Below, piece after piece: positions 12,475 to 23,554 of a stretch of 64,000 nt of DNA; position 1 is the stretch's first letter, and every line of letters starts with the position of its first letter. A program made the translations under genes and the position numbers. The notes beneath the pieces were generated by a model, which did not search any database, was not told the origin of the DNA, and saw only the letters and a list, made by a program, of their open reading frames with translations. The stretch is from Rhinopithecus roxellana. Its lineage: Eukaryota; Chordata; Mammalia; Primates; Cercopithecidae. The stretch covers positions 55,004,250 through 55,068,249 of the forward strand of contig NC_044562.1 of the NCBI RefSeq assembly GCF_007565055.1, read 5' to 3'.

Positions 12475-13045
12475 GCATATTAAAACCACAATGAAATTAA
12501 TACAATACCACTTCACAGATACATTAAAGGGCTGAAACAAAAACTACTGACAATGCCAAATGTTAGCGATGATATGGAACAACCAGGACTCTTGTACATC
12601 ACCTACAACAAGGTGAATAGTACAACAATTTTGGCAAATTATTTTATGATGTCTTAGGAAGTTAAAACTATGATTACCCTATGATTTAGCAATTCCAGTT
12701 CTAAGTGCTTATCTAAGAGAAATGAAAAAATATGTCTATAAAAAGACATGCACCAAAATGTACTGGAAATATACATAAATTCTAAACAAAAGAATGGATA
12801 GATTTACATGTTTTTGTTTAATGGAATAAATGAATAAACTATTTATACATACCAAAACATGGATGCATCTCAGTAATACTTTGAGTGAACAAGAAGCAGT
12901 ACATATTATTTTATTTATATAAATTTCAAAAAAGTGAAACTTTGTTTTCTGTTGAGTGCAAGGCAACACTCAACAGAAAGGGTCATGGAGGAAACTTCTA
13001 CAGGGATTGTGATGGTATTCAGGTGTATGATTGAACTATGTACCT
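12475..13045 (+). mobile_element. Old L1M 3' end (ORF2 C-terminus and 3' UTR)
   Basis: Follows the order of old L1 ORF2 ends: 'aaaccacaatgaaattaatac', 'atgatttagcaattccag', 'ctaagagaaatgaaaaaatatgtc' and 'atggatgcatctcagtaatac', then a degraded 3' UTR. Frame is lost throughout. Confidence 0.75.
12946..12979. repeat. Perfect hairpin: 13-bp arms, 8-bp loop
   Basis: TTTCTGTTGAGTG (12946-12958) and its exact reverse complement CACTCAACAGAAA (12967-12979) flank the loop CAAGGCAA. It lies in the 3' part of the old L1M. No T run follows it. Confidence 0.95.
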
Positions 13046-13061
13046 AACCCTGTTCATTTTG

Positions 13062-13125
13062 TTGTTGAATATGAATAATGTTCATATTCATATTATTCAT
13101 AACATTCAATATGTTTATGAATAAT
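13062..13125. repeat. AT-rich interleaved inverted repeats
   Basis: TATGAATAAT (13070-13079) pairs with ATTATTCATA (13092-13101), and outer TTGAA/TTCAA blocks extend the pairing after a 2-base bulge. A second 'tatgaataatat' follows at about 13116. Confidence 0.8.
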
Positions 13126-14898
13126 ATCACCATAGAATAACTTGAACTATGACATTAGATTCTAAACTTATCTTCCAATATTCACTAATACTAATATGTT
13201 GAAAGGTAAGGTTCCTAGTCCCTTTGGTTTCTAACTAGTAGAACACACAGATGACCACTTGTCAACAGATATCAAAATATTAACTTTATCAATATTTGTA
13301 CTACTCCCTAACTGCCACTCCCTAATTTAGCCTCAATAAATTCTGACCCTGAGAAAAGCCTGTGGGAGCAGACCCTGAGCTGACTCAGAGTTGTAGGCAA
13401 GAAAGCTGCAGACATGGCCAATGTTCTTACACTCATGGAAGGTTTCCATAACCTAGTGTGGACTGTAAGAAAGCTCAAAGGAAAAGAGCATTCCCTGGGC
13501 CTTGCCAGGGCAAAATATAAAAAGAAGCAATTTCTTCTGAGAGTGATGACTTTTTACCACCACAACATCACCTAACGAACACAAAGCCCAAAATTAACCA
13601 TTGGGAGTCAGAGACCAAGAGTATTCATACCAATGCTCCTCCTCCATTGAGGGAGAAAAGAAGTTTCCTGCCCTGGCAACAAGAGAGAATGTGGTTTCCA
13701 CACATATTGACTGGGGGAAGAATTCAGTTAATTATAATGTGTTTATATAACAAAACAGGCAATCACTAAAAAGTATGTTTCTGAAGAACTAATACATTAT
13801 TAAGGAAGTGCTAATATCATTACTGGTATTTAAAAATAATTACAATACTAGTTACAAATATTGTAAAAATGAACATTTCATTAAAAATGATAATGATATA
13901 TGGATATATGTGTGTGCATATATATATATACACACATATATATGTCATATTGTTTATATTTTAGATACCCATGTGCATTTTAAGAACAGTCATCTTTGGC
14001 TGTTATGCATTATTTTATTGTATTTTATATTTTTATGTTCTCAATTTGTTATTAGCATCAATTTGCTTCAAATAAATATAAATAACAAATGAAAGGATCA
14101 CAAAGCCTAATCATATATTTAAAGTATGACAAGACAGATTCCTGAGATTCCTGAGAAAAAGATTACATTTTATAAAACAATCTAACAACACAACCATCAG
14201 CATCATCAGAAAGCAGTGACTTTGGCTAGTCACTGAGAACTCAAGGACATCACTGCGCTAGAGAAGTAAATAAAAGTAAGGGCGAAATTACACACATGCA
14301 GGAAGATACTTTGTCATACAGGTTAGGTATTATGCAGGAGCTGTAGAAAATTTCAAAAAACTGGCGAATTGGTTATATGGCAAAAAAAAATGTTCAAAGA
14401 AAACTTTAGTGTTATCTGTGCTTCACAAATTGGTAAAACTCTAGCAGGAAAGAAAAGATTGTATCTTCCAAACAGGCAAAATGGCGTTTTAGAAACTGTG
14501 GCTTCTAGCAGCTGATTCCTAGCTAGTGATGTTTTAACATGAACACTGCCTAAGTGCAGAAGTGAAGGAGTAATGCCCATGAGAGGAAGATTAGCCATCT
14601 TGGACCATATTTTGCTTTTGGAGATAGATAAGAAGGCTGGAAGCCTCAGAATTATCTTCAACCAAGTAGAAGTCATTACCAATACAACAACCAAAAACAC
14701 CAAAATGACTCTTGCTTCTGAATAACTTGCTTACATAGCTGTTTTCTAGTGGCTACTTATTATAAAAGGAGGTAGAAGTAATGAGAATATCTAGATTCCT
14801 TGATTAAACACCGCCAACGTGGCAAAGCAAAAAGAAGGACTCTATATGTTGGTCTGGAGAGAAAAGGGAGCAAGGGAATAAGAGTATGATTGTAGAGT
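13126..14898. other. Unassigned unique sequence
   Basis: No gene or repeat family recognised, apart from the TA/TG tract listed separately. A 116-codon minus-strand open frame (14353-14703) has no recognisable domain and is probably chance. Confidence 0.5.
13893..13950. repeat. TA/TG palindromic simple repeat
   Basis: Mixed (TA)n, (TG)n and (CA)n run that is largely self-complementary. Confidence 0.9.
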
Positions 14899-15291
14899 GT
14901 CTTAGTCCTTTTGTGCTGTTACAGTGAAAAACACCTGCAACTGGATAATTTATATAGAACAGAAATTCTTTTCTCTCATTTTTGGAGGCTGGAACATCTG
15001 CGATCAAAGGGCCAGTTGGTTTGGTTGTCCCGTGAGGGTCGCTGTCTGGCAACTTGTGGCCGTATCCTCCAGAGGACAGAAATGCTGTGTCCTCACATGG
15101 CAGTTGGCAGAAGAGCAAGCAAGTGAAACATTGCATGAGGCCTCTTTTTTAAGAGCCTAATGCCATTGATGAAGGGAAGAGCCCTCATGACCTAATGTTC
15201 TCTTAAAATTTCCCACTTCTTACACTACAGTCACATTGGCCATTAAATTTCAACACCTGGATTTTGGAAGGGAAAGATTCAAATCATAGCA
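14899..15291 (-). mobile_element. MaLR LTR (MST/MLT1-like)
   Basis: In antisense it has the usual MaLR LTR end-to-start order: 'tgtcttagtcc', 'ggataatttatatagaacagaaattc', 'ggaggctgga', 'gccctcatgacctaatg', ending 'caaatcatagca'. About 390 bp, near full length for a solo LTR. Confidence 0.75.
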
Positions 15292-15589
15292 TGGGGTAAG
15301 GCAAATGTTCCATGATCAGTTCAGAAGTGCATGGCATAATAAGAAGCAAGTCCAGAAAACAGCATTCTTCAAGTTGGAGTTTAACAAAGAGAATGGATAG
15401 TTTAAGCAAGTCTAGGAGATTACATTCTGTGGTTTCTAGTTTGGCAAGAAAAAAATGGGTGCTTTCTGCTAGGTACTTGCAATTCCTGGTGCAGCCTTAA
15501 CAAAAAAATTGTAAATGCTTATGATGTTTATTTTAGCAGGTGCTATTTAACGAATTCTTAGCAAGTTGCATTTACTTTGTTTAAAATGC
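15292..15589. other. Unassigned sequence
   Basis: About 300 bp; nothing recognised. Confidence 0.5.
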
Positions 15590-15695
15590 TGCCAATTGTT
15601 CCCCTAATCTTTATAACAGTACTGAAGCACAGAGGTCATTTTGCTCATTTTGCAGATGAGAAACCAGTGACTCAAGGAAGATACCTAATTTGTAG
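15590..15695 (-). mobile_element. MIR SINE fragment
   Basis: Antisense MIR core: 'cattttgcagatgagaaacc' followed by a degraded 'agtgactcaaggaag' segment. Confidence 0.6.
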
Positions 15696-15726
15696 GTGGT
15701 GTATCATCTTTATTAAAGAAGAAAAA

Positions 15727-16008
15727 GGCCGGGCGCGGTGGCTCAAGCCTGTAATCCCAGCACTTTGGGAGGCCGAGACGGGCGGATCACGAGGTCAGGA
15801 GATCGAGACCATCCTGGCTAACATGGTGAAACCCCGTCTCTACTAAAAAAATACAAAAAACTAGCCGGGCGAGGTGGCGGGCGCCTGTAGTCCCAGCTAC
15901 TTGGGAGGCTGAGGCAGGAGAATGGCGTAAACCCGGGAGGCGGAGCTTGCAGTGAGCTGAGATCCGGCCACTGCACTCCAGCCCGGGCGACAGAGCGAGA
16001 CTCCGTCT

Positions 16009-16045
<37 letters not shown>
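15727..16045 (+). mobile_element. Full-length AluY (Old World monkey AluY-Ra-like)
   Basis: Complete Alu from GGCCGGGCGCGG with intact A and B box region, both arms, and a poly(A) tail at 16010-16045. Flanked by exact 12-bp TSDs AAAGAAGAAAAA at 15715-15726 and 16043-16054 (the second overlaps the tail). CTCAAGCCTG near the start, GGCGTAAACCC in the right arm and GATCCGGCCACTG near the end are the variants I associate with cercopithecid AluY. Low divergence implies recent insertion. Confidence 0.97.
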
Positions 16046-16054
<9 letters not shown>

Positions 16055-16055
<1 letters not shown>

Positions 16056-17041
16056 AGTTTCAAAGTCTATAAAGGAAATATGTATATTCCTGTACAATAA
16101 ATGCAAAGAATGATATTGCCAGGAAAGCTAAAATAATTTTTTATCTACTTTCTCCCTTATTTTCTTTTTGGTAATATTTTTACGTCTCTTCAGAAATGCT
16201 GTACATTTAGAGCGTGTGCTGTTAATTTGTACATTCTCCTCATTAGTTTCCTACAGGCACTTGGCTGTCTGCAGAGGTAAGGCCCTCAGGCTATAAAATT
16301 CACCAAGCAGATTGCTTTGAAATATTCTCCCTCCAAAGGCCCTTATTTAGCTTGTGTAAATCTGTTCTGAGTTGCTTTCCTAAGTTGACTTACGTGACTC
16401 GTGTGTTTTTGCATGGCAGTTTTGTTCAGTGAGTGAGGAAGAATAGTTTTCTACAGTCCCCAAACTCTCTCTCTCTCCCTGTTCTGCACATGTTCTATCT
16501 TGAGCTGCTTTGCAGACATGAATAACCAGCAGTGTTGACAATCTGTGTATCCCCACTCGAGCGTCACCATATTGGCTGCATCACATAGAGAGGTTGTGTT
16601 TTTCATGCCAAATGAGAGAATTGTTGAGTAATAGATATTTTATTCACTGCAAGTCTCTCACAGGTTCTGCATATTATTCAAATATGTGCATTCACACTAT
16701 TTCTGTCTTGTTTTTTTCCCTGTCTCTTACCCACTGGCATCACTTCTGCCTATTTTGCATTTTTTAATTTTTTGCCCAAAGACAGAAGCAGGCATTACTG
16801 TGAGGATTGAAAAGTCCATTTTCTGTGTACGCTATTTTGCTTTTCATTATCCCAATTACATAATGCATTTCAAGATCTGTAACTTTCCTCTCCAAATTCC
16901 CCATAGCAATTTTGCTCTGAGCCTTACTCAGTTGAGACATCTGCTCCCTGTTAATACAGTGAGGACATAATCATTAAATAACTTAGATTTGAGCTTTTTC
17001 TTGGTAAAACCCATGCCTCCTTTGCATTGTCTTCACAGAAT
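16055..17041. other. Unassigned unique sequence
   Basis: About 1 kb with no recognised repeat. Open frames here are short and without known domains. Confidence 0.5.
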
Positions 17042-17240
17042 TCAGTACATCCACTCACTCCATGGTCATGTAATGAGCACCTACTACGTGCCACACATTG
17101 TAGCAAGTGTCACGTAAGCATAAATAGGTGATAGTCTCTATATTCAAGGAGCAAACAGTCTAATGGGGGAGATATGGTCAAGTAGGCAGACAAATTTAAG
17201 GCAGTGTGACAAACACTTCAAAGTAGGTAAGTACAAAGGA
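17042..17240 (-). mobile_element. L2 LINE 3' end fragment
   Basis: Antisense L2 terminus: 'taatgagcacctactacgtgcc', then 'caaggagcaaacagtctaat' and 'gggggagatatgg', in the usual order. Confidence 0.75.
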
Positions 17241-17315
17241 ATGGAGTATCACAAAGCAGGAAGCTCTCAACTATGCTGTGTTTAGAGTTTATCCAGATAG
17301 GATTTCTTTCACAAG

Positions 17316-17316
<1 letters not shown>

Positions 17317-17368
<52 letters not shown>
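17317..17368. repeat. (TG)26 microsatellite
   Basis: Uninterrupted TG dinucleotide run of 52 bp, a likely length polymorphism. Confidence 0.98.
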
Positions 17369-17369
<1 letters not shown>

Positions 17370-17604
17370 CAATATAAACATTTTATACTCTTTCATAAAC
17401 TTACCATAATTGAGGGTGTACATGAATTTGCAAACACATTTGCAAACATTGAATCATCTGACTAAAGGGCAATATAAATAAGAACTGCCATGTAATGGCA
17501 CTATACTTTTCTTTGCCTGGGGGATGCTGTTTTCAGTCAAAATAAAAATGAGTCATCACTTAAAGTGAAAACATTTAACATCTAATATATTGTCACGGTG
17601 TCTG

Positions 17605-17812
17605 ACCACTAATAAATTATAATTTTATATATTATTAAATTATATAAATTATATATTACTTATATATTTAATTTATAATTTTATATATTATTAAATTATA
17701 TAAATTATATACTATTATGTATTTTAAAATATTAAATTATATAAATTAATATATAATTTATATATTACTAAATTATAAAATTTAATAATAATTTAATCTC
17801 AATATAAAAAAT
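17605..17812. repeat. AT-rich block with 39-bp exact direct repeat
   Basis: Nearly pure A/T. The 39 bases at 17617-17655 recur exactly at 17673-17711, and further partial copies of the 'aaattatataaatta' core follow to about 17790. Confidence 0.95.
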
Positions 17813-17814
17813 AC

Positions 17815-18540
17815 TCAAAAATATCCAATTTCCTTTTGTACACATTGAGTTCTCTTAGCAGTTTTAAGCATATATATATTTTCCATTAACAGTGTGAAAT
17901 TGATCTTTTCATAGATTTAATAATTCAGTCTATTTAATAAGTTGAGATGTTTCTGGCATCTTGAAAATACGCAATTTTGTGGAATACTATTCTCTGTTTG
18001 TTGCAGGCTTGTGGCAAAAAGAATCAGAAGCTGACTGGACACCTAACATGGTTATTTGTTATGCTACACAGATGACAGATGCTGCCAATGATGACAAATG
18101 CTTCCTTGCTATATTAATAGAGACAGTCATGACTGGAATGGAGATCATGGTTAAGGACTGAAGTCATCAAAGGGCCACAGTGTAGTGAACTCAGTGGAAT
18201 CAGAAGAATTTGTATCTTAGCAACAAGTCTCATATTTGTATTTCAAGCCTCTTTTTGGTTTCTGACATATGACATCACTAGGATATTAAAGTAAAATAGT
18301 TAATAGAATTCTCTAGTTTTTAGTTGTTAATATTTAAAATGTTGCTGTTATGCTATTTTAACAATTGAATAAGACATGTAAATATTAATGATCTGAACTC
18401 ATTTTTGTTTATACATATTTAAAGAATATTATAATTAAACAGTAAATCAGTGAGGGGTACTTGTGATGATTATTTTTAATTATCCATTGACTCTTGAGTT
18501 TGGAAAACTAATAGAAAATGGGGAACCATTGTTGGCTACT
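17815..18540. other. Unassigned sequence with a splice-acceptor-like site
   Basis: No recognised repeat. 'tctctgtttgttgcag' near 17990-18005 resembles a 3' splice site and is followed by about 150 bp of open frame, but there is no further support for an exon. Confidence 0.3.
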
Positions 18541-18544
18541 TCAT

Positions 18545-18745
18545 TAGAGAGGCTATCAGAGCACAGTGGAAAACAGCCTTGATTATGTCCAAGACCTAGT
18601 TCACATCTTTGCTGTCTGAGTTCTTATGTGACTCAGAGTTATTAATTTGCTTCCACATGTTGAAAATGGAGATAATTATATCTCAATTTGGCAAAATTCA
18701 GTATGATTATAATGTATAAAGTATCCCATATGCTACTTAAACTTA
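18545..18745 (+). mobile_element. MIR SINE
   Basis: Diverged MIR in sense: 'agagcacagtggaaaacag', 'ttcttatgtgactcagagtta', 'aatttgcttccacatgttg', 'aaaatggagataattatat', in the family's order. Confidence 0.7.
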
Positions 18746-19284
18746 GTAATGTTAACTTCTCCTTTTATATCCCTGAATTTTCATTTTATTTTCTGTAAAA
18801 TGAAAACCTTAATATACACCTGACAAAACTGTTGTAAGTGTGATGAAATATGGTAGAATCATGTTCTTGGTAAGAAGGGATAAAAAATGGCTCCAGCTGC
18901 TCCTTTCCTATGAGAAGAGACAAAATAGTGATTTTTCCATTATGGAACAAATATCACTAGAATGACTTCTTAGTATTATCCCTGTAAGGCTTGCATTTTC
19001 CTAGGGAACAGGTATATAAACAAGAACTTTTTATGAGAGTTTAGGTATCTGCATGGGTGAGACTTTAAAAGGCTCTCCATCCTAACACATGTTGGTAAGT
19101 GAGCTTCTGAAAAGGGGTGAATTAATTTTCATAATCATCTCAGCAACCTATTGAAACGAAAAAAATCTAGACACAAAAACCTTCTTCCAGAGTGTCAAAT
19201 TTAGGGAAACCAAGTAAAGTGGACAAGGATAGCCTTTGATCAACTCTGATCAAGAAGGATGAAAAAATTATTATGAAGCAAGAA
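18746..19284. other. Unassigned sequence
   Basis: About 540 bp; nothing recognised. Confidence 0.5.
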
Positions 19285-19562
19285 AGATGATTATATTAAC
19301 CATAGTAACTACCATTTGGTGAAACGTTCTATGAGTCAGATATATTTCTACATGCTTTGTATGCATTAAATTTATTACCCATAACAGCCTTGTGCTCCAT
19401 GCATTTTTATGTCTATATGACTATTATAGAGGAGAATATTAAGGCACAAAGAAAGGTAACTTGTTCAAAGACAGACAGTTGATAGTTTGTAGAGATGTTT
19501 GAACCCAGACAAACTGGCTTCCGAGTCTATCGTGTTAAGCACTTTGTAGGACTGCCTCTTAT
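19285..19562 (-). mobile_element. MIR SINE, near full length
   Basis: Antisense MIR: 'agtaactaccatttggtga', 'attacccataacagcc', 'agaggagaatattaaggcac', 'aaggtaacttgttcaaag', 'tttgaacccagacaaactgg' and 'actgcctctt' in order, about 270 bp. Confidence 0.8.
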
Positions 19563-19963
19563 CCATGGTGCCACATGGCTAGATTTTTATCTAAGTAGGC
19601 AAGGAGATAGTTAGGGTAGTACTTGATCCTGAATGTGATGAATTATGAACAATGTCCGAATAGTGCAGAAAAGATGTGTGGAAACGGGAAACCACATTAT
19701 TCACCAGAGGACCTTTCTTGTGTTGAAGTCAATTTCTCAGTTCATGAAACAGGCCCTGGACTTGTTTTCAAACTGATGAAGTAGGGGTCAACAGCAATAT
19801 CTCCCCGGATATCCTACATACCAATAAGTGCACAGAAATTTTTAAACTTACTGGATGGGAGGCAATGTAGTTGAAGAAGGTGGGGTGAACCTGTGGTAAC
19901 TGAAGCATGTGAAGGCTTAAGCATGGTAGTTTGGTTATCCAGTGGCACAAGAATATTAGTCCA

Positions 19964-20268
19964 GGCTGGGCATGGTGGCTCATGTCTGTAATCCCAGCAC
20001 TTTGGGAGGCTGTGGCGGGTGGATCATGAGGTCAGAAGTTTGGGACCAGCCTGGCCAATATGGTGAAGCCCCATCTCTACTAAAACTACAAAAATTAGCT
20101 GGGTGTGGTGGCATGCGCCTGTAGTCCCAGCTACTCAGGAGGCTGAGGCAGAAGAATCGCTTGATCCTGGGAGGCAGAAGTTGCAGTGAGCTCAGATTGC
20201 ACCACTGCACTCCAGCCTGCGTGACAGAGCAGGATTCCCTCTCAAAATAAATAAATAAATAAATAAAA
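19964..20268 (+). mobile_element. AluS SINE with (AAAT)n tail
   Basis: Complete Alu from GGCTGGGCATGG. The tail has become a TAAA tetranucleotide run (20245-20268). TATTAGTCC at 19954-19962 and 20270-20278 is the TSD core. Confidence 0.97.
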
Positions 20269-20429
20269 GTATTAGTCCCACTACAAAAATAAAGTCAAAC
20301 ATCTAATTTATACATATAACATCATTTTGCAAACCACGTATCATTATATAAATGTTAGTATTCTTTGTCTCCCACTGCCTACATGTATGAAAATCCATGT
20401 TTGAAATAAAAATTGAATTTAACATATTA

Positions 20430-20508
20430 TTAGTAAAATGCATGGTTGGTAGTAGGATGAAGGTTAATATAATCAATCCTGTTATCAAGAAGAGGGAGAT
20501 CTGATATA
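20430..20508 (+). repeat. 79-bp duplicated segment, copy 1
   Basis: Matches 21489-21567 with only three mismatches in 79 bp. Sequence on both sides differs completely between the two copies. Not a repeat family that I recognise. Part of the duplication cluster described in the findings. Confidence 0.95.
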
Positions 20509-20847
20509 ATTCTGTTCGATGTGTTGTTTGGACCCTTGCTGATGTCTGTGCCCATCAACCGATTTGGTCACTTGGTGACTTGACCTGTTGTTTCCCGAGT
20601 TGTGCGTCTTGAGGTTCCTGTTTTATCTGTAAATTAGGCTACACACACCTCTGAAGTCCATATGCTCTGCCATACCCTCTAGTTCTAATGTACATGTTCT
20701 GTGTAGCCTTCTTATTCCAACCAGAGACCTACTATGGAATAATGATGCTCTGGGCTAAGATTTATGTTTGGGAACCTAAAACTCTTTGCTACTATCAGTT
20801 TTCTGTGCTGGATTCTGGCTTGCAGCGTTTTTTGTTGTTGTTGTTAT

Positions 20848-20872
20848 TTTTTAATTATTTATTTATATATAT

Positions 20873-20902
<30 letters not shown>
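20848..20902. repeat. (TTTA)n tetranucleotide repeat
   Basis: TTTA units with a TATATA interruption, directly in front of the duplicated block at 20899. Confidence 0.95.
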
Positions 20903-20903
<1 letters not shown>

Positions 20904-21041
20904 ATGCTTCCTTTCTGTCCACCCTCCTCTATCTTTCCCTCAAGTCATTTCAAATCTATGTATCTATGTTTTGGTCAGCAGCATGTGGTTAGTTCCCACA
21001 CCATGCTGAACACAAGGTTCCCACTGAGGAGTTTGGGATTT
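20899..21041 (+). repeat. Duplicated block A (inverted copy at 21771-21912)
   Basis: Its reverse complement is found at 21771-21912 at roughly 88% identity by eye, including AATGCTTCCTTTC and GGTCAGCAGCATGTGGTTAG against their complements. No known repeat family recognised. Confidence 0.9.
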
Positions 21042-21488
21042 CCCTGAGATGGCCACCGAGAAGCTGGAGAAAGATCTGCTGTAGGATTCCTTCAGCACTG
21101 TGGCTTTTATCTAACTCACCTCTGGGGATTTTAACCATTAGCATTCAGAAAGCAGTCCATTCAGGTCTGCCCTTTGCCCTCTAGCTTCCTCTCTTTTTTT
21201 TGACCTCTACTTTCCCTAGACTTAGAATCTTCCTTTGTCTCTAATCTGATGCCTGGCTTTGTTTTTATATTAGAGAAGCTACAGGGCTAAATCCCACATT
21301 CAGAGAAGGGAATATATGTTGGGAAATATTTTAAAAATTATAGGCACATGATACGAATGTACTTAAATATCATTAATTGTCCTAAAAGTGTTTATTGCAA
21401 GGCTATTTCATATTACATAAAAGTAGAAAGAAAAAGTCTGTCACCCAAATGGTTTGTTGACTATACACAAAATACCTAACCTCTTACG
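21042..21488. other. Unassigned sequence between duplicated blocks
   Basis: No recognised repeat or gene. Confidence 0.5.
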
Positions 21489-21912
21489 TTAGTAAAATGC
21501 ATGGTTGGTTGTAGGATGAAGGTTAATATAATCAATCCTGGTATCAAGAAGAGGGAGGTCTGATATACTTTTGTGTATATGCTTGTGTATTTTTGCCTGT
21601 AAGTACCAAATGGATCCATCCTAACTTAAAAAGTGACAAACAGAAAACTATGCATTTTGCAATCAATTACTTTAGGAATCGTTTTTTAAACTTTCATATA
21701 AGATCCAACTGACTGAGCACTTACTATTTATTATGGAATACATATGCATATATATATATTCATAATATAAAAATCCTAAACTCTTCAAAGGGAACCTTGC
21801 ATTCAGCATGGTGCAAGAACTAACCACATGCTACTGACCAAAAGATGGATTTGAAATGACTTGATGGAAGTACAGAGGAGGGTGGACTGAAAGGAAGCAT
21901 TAAAAAAAAAAA
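21489..21912 (-). repeat. Composite block (c, b, a) duplicated in pieces nearby
   Basis: Three adjoining parts each have a partner. Part c (21489-21567) matches 20430-20508 in direct orientation. Part b (21595-21772) matches 22421-22595 inverted. Part a (21771-21912) matches 20899-21041 inverted. Read on the minus strand, a and b are contiguous, while their plus-strand partners lie 1.38 kb apart on either side of this block. Confidence 0.9.
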
Positions 21913-21914
21913 AT

Positions 21915-22219
21915 CAATCAATCCTAACCTCTTACGCTCAATCTAAACATATCCCCATTTTCTACCTGGTAGCTCTCAGTGGTCATATTGGTGCCATGTA
22001 ACAATGCCTAGATTGGTGAGAAATGGTAATATTTCAGTTCTGCCCACAATAATCCTTAACACTAGGACTGGTTTAGTATTTTGATAGCTCAGAACATTCA
22101 CTAAAGATGAAAGTGGATGTAGTAGAAACTGTCACTATATTCATCTTTATCTTTAGTCAATTCAAATTTTTAATCTGCTAGCATTAGTATGACAGTTAAG
22201 GGTAAAGTGAATGGAAATA
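21915..22219. other. Unassigned sequence holding a 40-bp match to 31304-31343
   Basis: The 40 bp at 22106-22145 match 31304-31343 with two mismatches. Nothing else recognised. Confidence 0.6.
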
Positions 22220-22395
22220 GCTTGCACTTTTTATTCTGGATTAAAATCCTAGCTTCATTACACATGATTATAGCTACGTTATAGCTGACTATAGCTGAAT
22301 ACATTGAAAGAAATTGTCTCTCCGAATCACAATTTTTTCATTTGTGTAATAAGGTTAATAACATGTACCTTGTAAGATTGGTATGAAGAGGTTAT
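22220..22395 (+). mobile_element. MIR SINE fragment
   Basis: 'ctggattaaaatcctagctt' then 'ttttttcatttgtgtaataa' and 'ataacatgtaccttgtaaga' follow the MIR sense order, strongly diverged. Confidence 0.6.
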
Positions 22396-22420
22396 ATGTA
22401 TATGTGTGTATATTTATATA

Positions 22421-22595
22421 TTTTATATTATAAATATATATGTATATGTATTCCATAATACAGTAAATAGTGCTTAATTCGTGGGATCTTATATGACAGT
22501 TTTTAAAATGATTCCTAAAGTAACTGATTGCAAAATGCATAGTTTTCTGCTTGTCATTTTATAAATTAGGATTGTTCCATTTGGTACTTACAGGC
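22421..22595 (+). repeat. Duplicated block B (inverted copy at 21595-21772)
   Basis: Reverse complement of 21595-21772 at roughly 85-88% identity by eye; the match stops sharply after CCATTTGGTACTTACAGGC at 22595. Confidence 0.9.
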
Positions 22596-23340
22596 ATCGT
22601 GAAATACTATAATGGAAAATTATTTGCATTGTGTTGGTGTAGAATGGAAATGCTAAATGTAGTTCTCTTATTTTTTCTCTAATATTAAATGAGATGGGAG
22701 TGAATAAATTTCACAGGTAAGTTTTGAAAATCATTGCTTTTCAATCTCTGTTGAATGAGAAATCATTTTGCATAATCATATAATAAAACTTTGATAGTTG
22801 TCAGCTTCAGACTTAGTTGTAGTTATGCTCTTAAAACCCTGTCACATACTTTCAGTGGGACAGAGCCACAGGGCATCTGTTTGCACAGTCCTTTTAAATT
22901 CTAATAAGGTTTTCTGAAGCATATTCTAATAAAGTTTTCTAATAAGGTTTTCCGAAGGTACTGTCCCTCCCCACTGCTTCAACGCTGGCTCAGAGGCAAG
23001 TCTCCTCTTTCATCTTCAAACAACTTCAAAGTTTATTTTTGAAATAAGGGTTTCTTTTCCCATGGAATTCAAAGATCTTTGTGGCCTCATGTGAGGGAAG
23101 GAGCTCTGGCTTTCAGAAATGTATTTAAACAGCCGCTGATGTCTTAGTGCCTGGCTAATAGGCCTTGCTGACCTTCAAAAATGTTCAGTTTTCTTTACCT
23201 TTGTTTCTTGGTCAGCTTGATTGAAGCTGAAGGAGGACCTTGGGGTCTAAGAGAAGCTGCTGTATCTGAAATAATGAAATGCCTAGAAAATGCCTTTCTC
23301 CCCTCTACCTATGGATTGTTGAGAGATTTAAAAATTAACT
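22596..23340. other. Unassigned sequence with a short tandem duplication
   Basis: No gene recognised. At 22899-22958 'ttctaataaggttttctgaag' recurs three times in variant form. Confidence 0.6.
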
Positions 23341-23342
23341 TC

Positions 23343-23484
23343 AGGAAGGAAGGAAGGGAGAAAAGGGGAGGGAGTTAGGGAGGAAGGTAGGAAGAAAGGA
23401 AAGAAGAGAGTGGGTAGAAAAGAGGGAAGGAGGAAGAGAGAGAGGGAAGAAGGGAAGGAAGAAAGGGAGGATGGAAGGAAGAAA
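23343..23484. repeat. Purine-rich (GGAA/GA)n tract
   Basis: About 140 bp of nearly pure A/G on the plus strand, a degenerate GGAA microsatellite. Confidence 0.95.
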
Positions 23485-23523
23485 CTTTCCACTTGTGCAT
23501 ATTCCTTTTGTTTACCCTACACT

Positions 23524-23524
<1 letters not shown>

Positions 23525-23554
<30 letters not shown>
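23525..23554. repeat. (T)30 tract
   Basis: Thirty consecutive T. The sequence to its right is not a recognised retrocopy or SINE, so the tract stands alone. Confidence 0.95.

Noticed and set aside
14353..14703. 116-codon minus-strand open frame
   Set aside because: No recognisable domain, no start context, splice or poly(A) signals; AT-rich surroundings make chance open frames common.
17961..18161. 66-codon frame after a splice-acceptor-like 'tctctgtttgttgcag'
   Set aside because: Single weak acceptor, no donor or coding similarity. Mentioned only as a low-confidence note.
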